Positions 47,801 through 56,800 of a stretch of DNA of 64,000 nt are shown here, one piece after another (within the stretch, counting starts at the first letter, position 1; each line of letters opens with the position of its first letter). Origin of the DNA: Branchiostoma floridae. Its lineage: Eukaryota > Chordata > Leptocardii > Amphioxiformes > Branchiostomatidae. The notes beneath the pieces were generated by a model. The model worked only from the letters and a program-made list of their open reading frames with translations. It did not search any database and had not been told where the DNA came from. The stretch covers positions 20,063,071 to 20,127,070 of the forward strand of contig NC_049993.1 in NCBI RefSeq assembly GCF_000003815.2. Reading direction: 5' to 3'. Position numbers and translations under genes: made by a program.

Positions 47801-50800
47801 TCTGGGCTCGAATCCCTAGCAAATTGTTCTTGTGGTAAGGTTGTTTAGGCAAACAAACAAAGAACACTGACCTGCACGGGTCCGGCGGTGTTGTTGAGGT
47901 GGAAGCTGAGCTCGCCGTTCTTCAGGGTGACGTTAGCGGAGATGTTGGAGGAGTGGTACAGGGTGTCGTTCATCTGCAGACCCACGGTGCTGTACAGGGG
48001 GCAGTCCACAACCATGCGGGACACGATGCTCACGGTGGCGCTGGGGATCACCTGCAACCAAGAAATATTGGCTTATTAGATCGTTATGATCAGGCAACGT
48101 TTTCACAGCCATCTAAGGCTAAATCATTTTCATAGCCATAGGGCGAATCATTTTCACAACCATAGGCGGAATCATGTTCACAACCATAGGCTGAATCATA
48201 TTCACAACCATAGACTGAATCATTTTCACAACCGTAGGCTCACTTTTTACAGATACTAAAACCAACTGATGACTTCTGTGGCAGATTGCGGCATAACACC
48301 TAACTAAATTGACGACATCTGTATTATAAAATCCACATCAATACTATCTTAAAACTGGCTTAAAACAAACAAGGTTAGTGTTTACGTGTACAATGCATAG
48401 TCTCAAATTTCTCACTATTGCTACATTTTTCAATGTATATGAGTTACGGTCCATTCAGAAGATTGAATCGAACCATATAGACTTTTAAGACTCAGAAGGA
48501 CTTTAAACGATGTAAACTGTATCTCTGTTACATACTTTGTCTGATCCTTGCCTCTGCCCTCATGACCTCAATGAAAAGCGGCTTGCAGGCCGATTTGAGC
48601 TTTCATGAAGGTTCAAACAAACAAACAAACAAACAAACAAACAAACAAACCTTGGTCTTGATGGCAGCCTCGCGGGGCTGGGTGAAGATCTTCTTCAGGT
48701 CGGCGGTGATGTTGACGTCAGCGCGGGCCACCAGGGTACCGTTGGTGCTGATGTTGAGTGGCAGACCCATGATGGTGGGCAGGGTGTAGCGGGCCTCCAC
48801 GAACTTCCAGGCGGCGGTGTAGTTCTTCTGGATGCCGCGGGACAGGGTGTCCAGGATCTGGAATGAAGGAATCAAAGAATGAGTGAGTGAATGAATGAAT
48901 GGATTATTGAGACGTGATACATCGCAGCTAAAAGCTGAATTACGCACGCTGTACAGTATCTTTAAAGACAGAAGCATGTAAATGTACGAATTACTTTGGG
49001 ACATACAATATAAGAAACATCGATAATGCAATATAAATACGCTTTGACATTTTCGTGACTTCACTTTCAGACAAACCTTATGTAGATACACATGTACAAT
49101 GATCGATTTAAAATGAAACTTTATGCTGTTGTTTTTTAAATGGTCTATTACCACTGGGTTGTTTTGTTTAATAGAATGATGTATTTCTGCGGTTTTGTCT
49201 CTCACCTTGATGGGGTTCTGCTTGAAGATGGTCTGGTTCATCAGCTGCTCCAGGGTGACGAAGCCGAACTCGTTGCCGAGGATCCTCAGGGTGGAGGAGG
49301 CCTGGGGGTAGGCGCGCTCCTGGCGGACCTCCTTGTGGAGATCCTCAAGGGTCTCCAAGACGTTGTTGGCCAGGGGAGACTTCTTGGGCTGCTGCTTCTT
49401 CTTCAGGACGGTCTTGAGGGTCTCGTCGGGGTAGTATCCCTTCTGGCCGAAGATGGTCTCGACGTAGCTCTCCAGACCCTCCATGTCGAAGGTCAGGTCG
49501 AAGAGGTTGACGGGCATGCCGAGGGCCTCCAGGGTGTAGTTGAAGGCGATCTGGCGGGGCAGGGGGCTCTCGGGGTGGTACACCACGTTGGTCAGCAGAC
49601 GGTTGATCCAAGACTGTGGGGAGGAACGGTGAAGTTGTTAGATGAAATGTTTAACTGACAAACGGAACTCAAAGGAAAAGGAAACATCACTTTGTAAGAT
49701 TCAAGTTTTTCCCCAGCTCTCTGTTTTCATCCAAGCTCATTCATGTTCAAGAATGGACATGGTCTAAACATAAATTTGAAAACAGTGGGGCTGAGTGGGG
49801 CTTCTTCTCTTGTAAATGGTTTAAAACCTTAAAGTCTTGTGTTCACACCAAGGACAATTACTGTTGTATTGGGGTCACCCAAGCGCCCAAAGGCTGCCAT
49901 CGTCTTAGTCTAAGTAAGTCATTTGGCCGGTTGTTGCAGAGTGAAAGCAGTCGGTTCATCCCAAAAGAAAGAAATAAAAGAATAAGGAGTACTCACGATG
50001 TTGGTGTATGGCACGTACATCTCCTGGTTGTACTGGTAGTTCTTGCTGAACTTCATGGCCTCCTCCTCCTGCTCGGGCAGGGTGATCCTCTCCTCGCGGA
50101 CAGTCTCCTCAACCAGCTGGCGCAGGGGGCGGACAGCGGGCTGCTCGGAGCGGCGGATGTTCAGCAGGTGGGAGGAGATGAAGGAACGAACCTGGTGGGA
50201 AGATGGAGTTGTGGTTGTTGATGGGGTTGTTGTCTTAGAATCTAATGGTTGTGAGTTTGAATCCTTAGCGAATTGGTTTTGAGGTAAGGTTATTGGTTCG
50301 AATCCCTGGTAGGTACAAATGCTGTACCCTTGGGAAGACTCATCCAGTTGTAAATGAGGACATAGCTTCAGGTGTCCTCTTGGATAAGACGTTAAGACTT
50401 AAGATTTTTTAAGAAAGCCACAGCTAGATCATGTTTAAGAACCCACCAAACGTATCGAAAGAGTAGGTGTCCATCCCGGATCAAATCTTAAAGTCCGGTC
50501 TTAGTATGCAACTTGTACCTGTACAGAAATTAGTATGTTACCCTAGGGTACTTTACTTGTTATGCAAAGCATACAGACAAACAAATAAACAAACAAGCCC
50601 ACCTGGTTGACCTGCTCGTGCTGCAGGGTGCGCAGGATCTGGACCAGGTCGGGCTTGGTGATGTTCTTCATCAGCATGACGTAAGCGGCGATGCGCTGCT
50701 CAACATCCTGCTCGGGCTCGGTCACGATGGTCTGCAGCTCACGGCGGACCTGCAAGGGGGCGGAAATATAGTTTCGTCATTTATAGTTTATATTCCAATC

Positions 50801-53800
50801 AATACTTGAAGATTGTTACAAGACAATGGTTGAAAAGTTTCTCCTTATACATTCTAAGAAATGTCATCGTTAAGTCAAAAAACGATTTGGAAGCAAAAAG
50901 ACGAGCGACGATGGACACAGACTGTGGGCTTGCACGAATTTGGATTCCCAGTCTTACTTTGTAGACACTTTGCATCCAAGAACACTTCGTCATTGAACAA
51001 TATATCTTTCATTGTAATATGAGTACATTGAGGAGGGCCCACAAGACACCTCACTTTATCTGTCTCTCCATAGTTTTTGTATATCTTTCGTGACATGAAT
51101 AATGACAAACAGACAAACCGACCTCAGGGGTGAACTCCATGCGGCGGACGGCCTGGATGGCGGCCAGGGAGATGTTGCGGGGGACGACGGGGTTCTTGGC
51201 GCAGCGGACCAGAGTGGGGACGATGCGGAAGTCCTTGCGGAGCTCCTTGTCCAGCTTCTGCACGGGGTAGCCCATGTTGCTAGAGTAGAGTAGAGATATT
51301 CGGTTAGGTAGGAGTTTCGCTCCAGTTGACGGAGGTTCTACTAGGAGCCACACTTTCATAATGCTTTATTTGGTGCTTAACATGTAGAGGTTGGCAGGGT
51401 ACTAACACTAGGTCCTGAATTGCTCATCGCGTTACCGTAACAGACTTAACGAGAACATTTAAAATCGTTCGCAGTTGTCAAACGTATTTGAATATTCAAA
51501 ATATACATATGTTGGATAGAGCGATAAAACTTTATCTGCCTCTTCTTAGTTTTTGAATGTGTTGTTTGACATGGATGGACAAACAAACAAACAAACAAAC
51601 AAACAAACAAACAAACAAACCTGATGGCCTTCAGGGCGACGAGGATGTCTTCCTGCTCCTGGATGGCGACGCGGGGGTTGTTGGCCATGTTGGTGAGAGG
51701 GGAGCAGTCGAAGCTGATGGTGTTCAGCAGCATGTCCATGGACTCACGGATGCACTGGGGGATCTCACGCACCTCGCGGGCGGTCTGGGGAAAGGAAAAA
51801 TGAGTGAGTGAATGAATGGATGGATGAAAAAACAAATGAACGACTGAATGATCAGATTCTATGATTGGCAAAGTCATAGCACTTCCCTAGACAGATTTAC
51901 AGCACATTTAACTATCTATTACCAAACTGTGTACCGTCATCTTACTTTTAAAGGTTCTTTTCTCAAGGTTGTTTTGTTTGTCAAGGGGCCTACTCTTACA
52001 AAAAATACTTCAATGAACTGTGTTCTGTAAGTCGTACAGAAATAAAATTGATTTCCTTGAGACACAAATAATAGAAACTGTTGGAGGGCTTGTATCACTC
52101 TGTAGCAGAGTATGGCAGATGATGGAGATGCAGTTGCTATGGAAACCATGTGCGGTGTGAAGAAACAAACAAACAAACAAACCCACCTGGTTCTTCTGGT
52201 AGAAGTTGTAGATCTGGGTGGACAGGGACAGCAGAGCGGGGCGGGTGCGGTTGAGCTTGGCGACCTTCAGGGTCTCGTTGATGATGGGCAGAGTGGGCTC
52301 GGTGATGAAGGCCAGGCTGTACATGAGCAGGTCGGCGGTGGTGCCGTTGATGGTGCCGTTCATGATGGCGTGGCTGATGAGGGAGATGCAGGGCACGGAG
52401 CCGCACTGGGGCAGGGCCTGGGGGGGAGGAAAACATGCGTCAAGTTTTGTCATAGGTCCGGACACCCTCGGTTTATTTTCAAATCTATGACTGGCGCTGG
52501 AAATGTATTTTCTGATGTGTTTTTGCCTGGATCCAAACAAAGAATTAATTTTTGGACAATTATTTTAAATCTACGACTAGTGCTGGAAAATGTATTTTCT
52601 GTTATGTGCCTATTTTTTTACACTAATAGGTGGAGAGGGGAAAGTCGTTTAAAGTACTCATTTTCCAAGGAACATAATTGGTAGCAACCAAGACGTCTGG
52701 GTTCTGGGCAAAAAGGTCTGTAGTTACGTCAAAAGACCCAACACTATTGCCAAATGCACCAGTGCAAGTCAACTCACCTGGACGAGGTAGTCCTGAGCCA
52801 GCTGCTGGGTGGAGTTGCAGGAGAAGTTTCCGGTCTGGTTCTGGTAGATGATGGGGAACAGCTCGAACAGAGACTCGTTCTTCAGGCTGCGCAGGGAAGC
52901 CACGAAGCGGTCGAACAGGATGGTGGAGTTGAGCTGGGTGGTGTTCCTGGGGAAGAGAAACAGAGAACATGATATTAGTCTTCCTCAAAGGAAATCCATG
53001 ATCACTCACTCACTCACTATCCGGGTTAACGTCTGTTGTTCCCCATCCCTTGGGGGTTAGACGTGCTAACATCATCTTTGAGTTCTCCCATTCTCTTCCC
53101 TTTTTGGTTGTGGTAAATGCATGCAGGTCCCCAAGGCCCCCGGAGAAGGAAAACTCTGAAATACCCAGCTAGTCTCTGAATGCCGATGATGTGCAAGATA
53201 ATACAAGCAGATTCCAATACTCACACTTCCACACACAAGTCGCCAGTTATACAGTTCAACCACACAAACAAGAAAACTACAGAAGATTTAATAAACAATT
53301 AACACTTTCGGTATACATTCTTTCCCCGGACTACCAATCTATGGAACTCTCTCTTTGACAACTGTTTCCGTCTGTATAAAATCTTCAAGCCTACAAGTCC
53401 AATGTTCACCGACATTTCTTAGCTCAATAATTTTCTACAATCCATTCCACTTACTTCACTGCTTAGAAGTGGTCATAAAGGCCTTGCATTGAATGCATTT
53501 TGCATTGAATGAACCATTAGAAAAAACGATTAATATGATGTAATAACTAATACTTACTTGGTGGTGTTGACCAGCTGGATGAGAATGTCCAGGGTGGTGT
53601 TGATGGAGGTGTTGGAGGGAACGGTGATGTTCTCGAACTCGTAGGTCAGGTTGCACACACGGCGGCCCTCTGCAGGAGAAGAGAGAATAAAAATCCGTCA
53701 ACGCAAAATAGTCACCAAGAAGTGGCTGCAAGTATCATGTAAGTTAAGAAAAGAGGGAAACTTTTTTCAGGGGAGACAATAAAGTTGAAAAAAAGTTTAA

Positions 53801-56800
53801 CTTTCATCTACACAAAGTGTCAAAATGGCTATATAGGCATCAAGCAAATTGTTTTTGAACAACTACTCTATTGTGGACCTAGCCATCTTCAGCTCAAAAG
53901 GTGCTCAATTGTTCTAGGATTCAACTTTGTATTATTGAGGCAAATGTAGTTTCGAATGGATTACAAAGTTTCAAGTACAGTCTGATTTAACGTTTTGCAC
54001 GTTCTGGAATACAGTGATAAACAGACGCATCACTTACCCAGAGAGGTGTCGATCTTCTTGCTGTTCATGGTCTCGGTGGATCCCTTCTTCAGCACCACGG
54101 TGATGTTGGTCTGCACCCCCTGGCGGCTCTGGTTAGATGACAGGGGCAGGACAGTGTACTGCTCCAGGCAGTAGACCTCGCGGATCTGGCCCTTGCGGTC
54201 GATCTCGTAACTGCAGTTCTGGGTAGAGTTCAGGTTGTTCTCCACCTGCCTCTGTTGGCCAAAGAAATAAAAAAGTAAGTTTTGAAAATTTTAAGTCACA
54301 ACCCAAATTTTAACAGTGTCAGGGTGGGGGTCTCGCATTTCAACATATTTACACCGATTTACGATAAAAAATGGTTACATGCAATTTGAAATGGAAAGCT
54401 TCTTTTTTTAACCAAATATTTACTACTGGCATCAGGTGTATACTTATTATCTTACTTTGAAATATGGATGTTAACGTCACAACACCAAGATAAAAACAAG
54501 CGAATGTAGATAGATACAGACAGTTACCAAAGTAACAAGTGTTTCCATCGACTTAACAATCTGTATCTGTATCTGTATCTGTATCTGTATAGCCGGTATA
54601 ACCGCCATTCGGCGTAACACACCAGCTTCGCAGGCACGCGGCGCGGCAGCAGCTGGTTATATTACACTGAACGATCCGTCACACCTAACTTTTGCACATC
54701 TAACTGCAAGCGTTCTTTAAAACTATCCAGAGAAGATGCCCCTACAAGGGACAAATGCAAACGTTCAGGCCAAATTACAACCGTTTTCATCGACCGTTTC
54801 AAAAGTTCAGAGTTAACTACTCACGCTGATGTTCTTGAGGATGGACAGAGGGGACAGTTCAGTGATGGTCTTGTTGGGGCGGGTGCAGTTGCTCAGGTCC
54901 CTGCTGACGTTGTAAACGGTACGTCCCTGCTTCATCTTGTAGACGGTGTAGTTAGCGGAGCAGTTGCCGTGGATGTCAGTGACCTAAGGAGGAGGGAACG
55001 GAAAGATACAGTTAGAGAATCGTCTTAAAGACATTGCAGAAGAGCTAAATTAAAGATGTTTCGACATCAATGTATTAGGCATCGTAAGATTGAAACTTTT
55101 CTGCATCTAAGAGGAAAAAAGGTTGTGACGAATTTTCTTTGGCGGAATCTGTTTTGTCGTGAGCGCGTTTCCTCCATTGTGAAATCAGTTTAACTTTTCT
55201 ACACTTTTGTGTGTACTAGTGATTTTTTTTTACTCAGTAGATGGTATTTGAGCCAGATAGTAAAATCAACGTCTTAAAGACGCATATGTCAGAAGGAAGA
55301 TCAGACTAAGACGCTATGATCTTAGCAAGGCGGAGAGTCATAATTTTATTTCATTTGATCTCTTAATTGTTTACTGTTATTTCGCATATGTGTACGAATT
55401 TATCCCCCAGGGATCTTTCACAATCTTCAGCCAGGCAACATGTTCCCCTGGCAAAATCAAAATAAACAAACAAACAAACAAACAAAGAAAGAAAAGACGC
55501 TTACGTTGACGGTGGTGTTGCGGGACTGGTGGACCCTGGCGGGCTCCTCCACCTGCTGGACCTGCAGGGAGCTCAGGATACCCTTCTTAATGTTCAGGAT
55601 ATTCAGAGGCTCCTCAGTGCTGGGGTACACGCCGTACACCTACACAAACAAACAAACAAACAAACATTAGAAGACGATTCGAAGCAGTGATTATCTATCT
55701 TGGTTTGACCACAATGTGCAGATGAAATAGAACTACATGTAGATCTTTTATCAATAAAAAATTCGTTTTTCCGACAATATCAACACGTAGAATGGAACTC
55801 GTTGCAAGGACGGCAGGGACATCATCAGAGAATTTTGGATGATTTATGAAATTTTTAAGTTGAAGAACAAAAGTGTGGCGCGTCGACGTAATATGACGAC
55901 AAGTAAGGTAAGGATAACGAAAATAGCGACGTGAGAAATCGCTTTTTCTACACCACGATTGAAAATAAAACTAACAGTTGATGCCGAAAAAAAAAGTTCC
56001 TTGACCAAGACTTGAGCTGTTCACTCAAAAATTTGAGTAAGTCCAATTTTCGTTTCAGAAATTACTTGTCCAAAACAAACAAACAAACAAACAAACAAAC
56101 GCACCTCTCCGCGGGTCATGCGGAAGTAGAGCGGGCGCTCGGACATGGCGAGGGAGAACTGGCGGGAGTTGGGCGCCTTCTGGTACTGTTCGGGGCGCAC
56201 CAGCTCCTCCAGCACGCAGCCCTCAGTACGCAGCAGAAGCTCGCAGGACTCCGGAACCTGGAACATAATCATTATGTTAAATGTTAATCACTACACGAAG
56301 AGTGGGGTTTAACAATAGCGGTAAATGTCAGGTGAGTCTGGTAATGAGATAAAGACATGTGACAAGTAATGTTCAGCTTCGCAGAACACGAAGTGTCTGA
56401 ATTAAGCTGGTGTAACAACACTTCCGTATTCTTTTAAACGACTGATCAAATTTGCGAGAATCTTTTTAGATTTCCAAATAGTATAGATATAGATTGGCAT
56501 ATAATGAGTCAATCATGGATGGTAGTAAAAAAAATATTATAATACTCAAGAAATATTTTATATCACCTCAAACAAACAAACAAACTAACAAACAAACAAA
56601 CAAACAAACCTCGACTTGGACATTGCACTTGAGTTTCAGGCCGGTTCTGTCTTCGGAGAGGCCGACAATGCCGCTGCTGACCTCGCCCTCGTACTTGTAG
56701 CTGTACCTCACTCCTTCCTTAAATCTATTTCTCTCCTCTGCAAGTGAAAATAAAACAAAAACTCCCGTTAGAAATTGGGCCTGCAGTACGTATGATAGAT

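Noticed and set aside
48603-49586. 327-codon minus frame covering two exons and the intron between them
   Set aside because: The intron happens to be open, but donor gtgaga at 49205 and acceptor at 48858 are good and the intronic part has no LLTP character and ends in (TTTG)n-coded Cys/Leu/Phe/Val.
49140-49658. 172-codon plus-strand frame
   Set aside because: Antisense shadow of lipoprotein exon 15.
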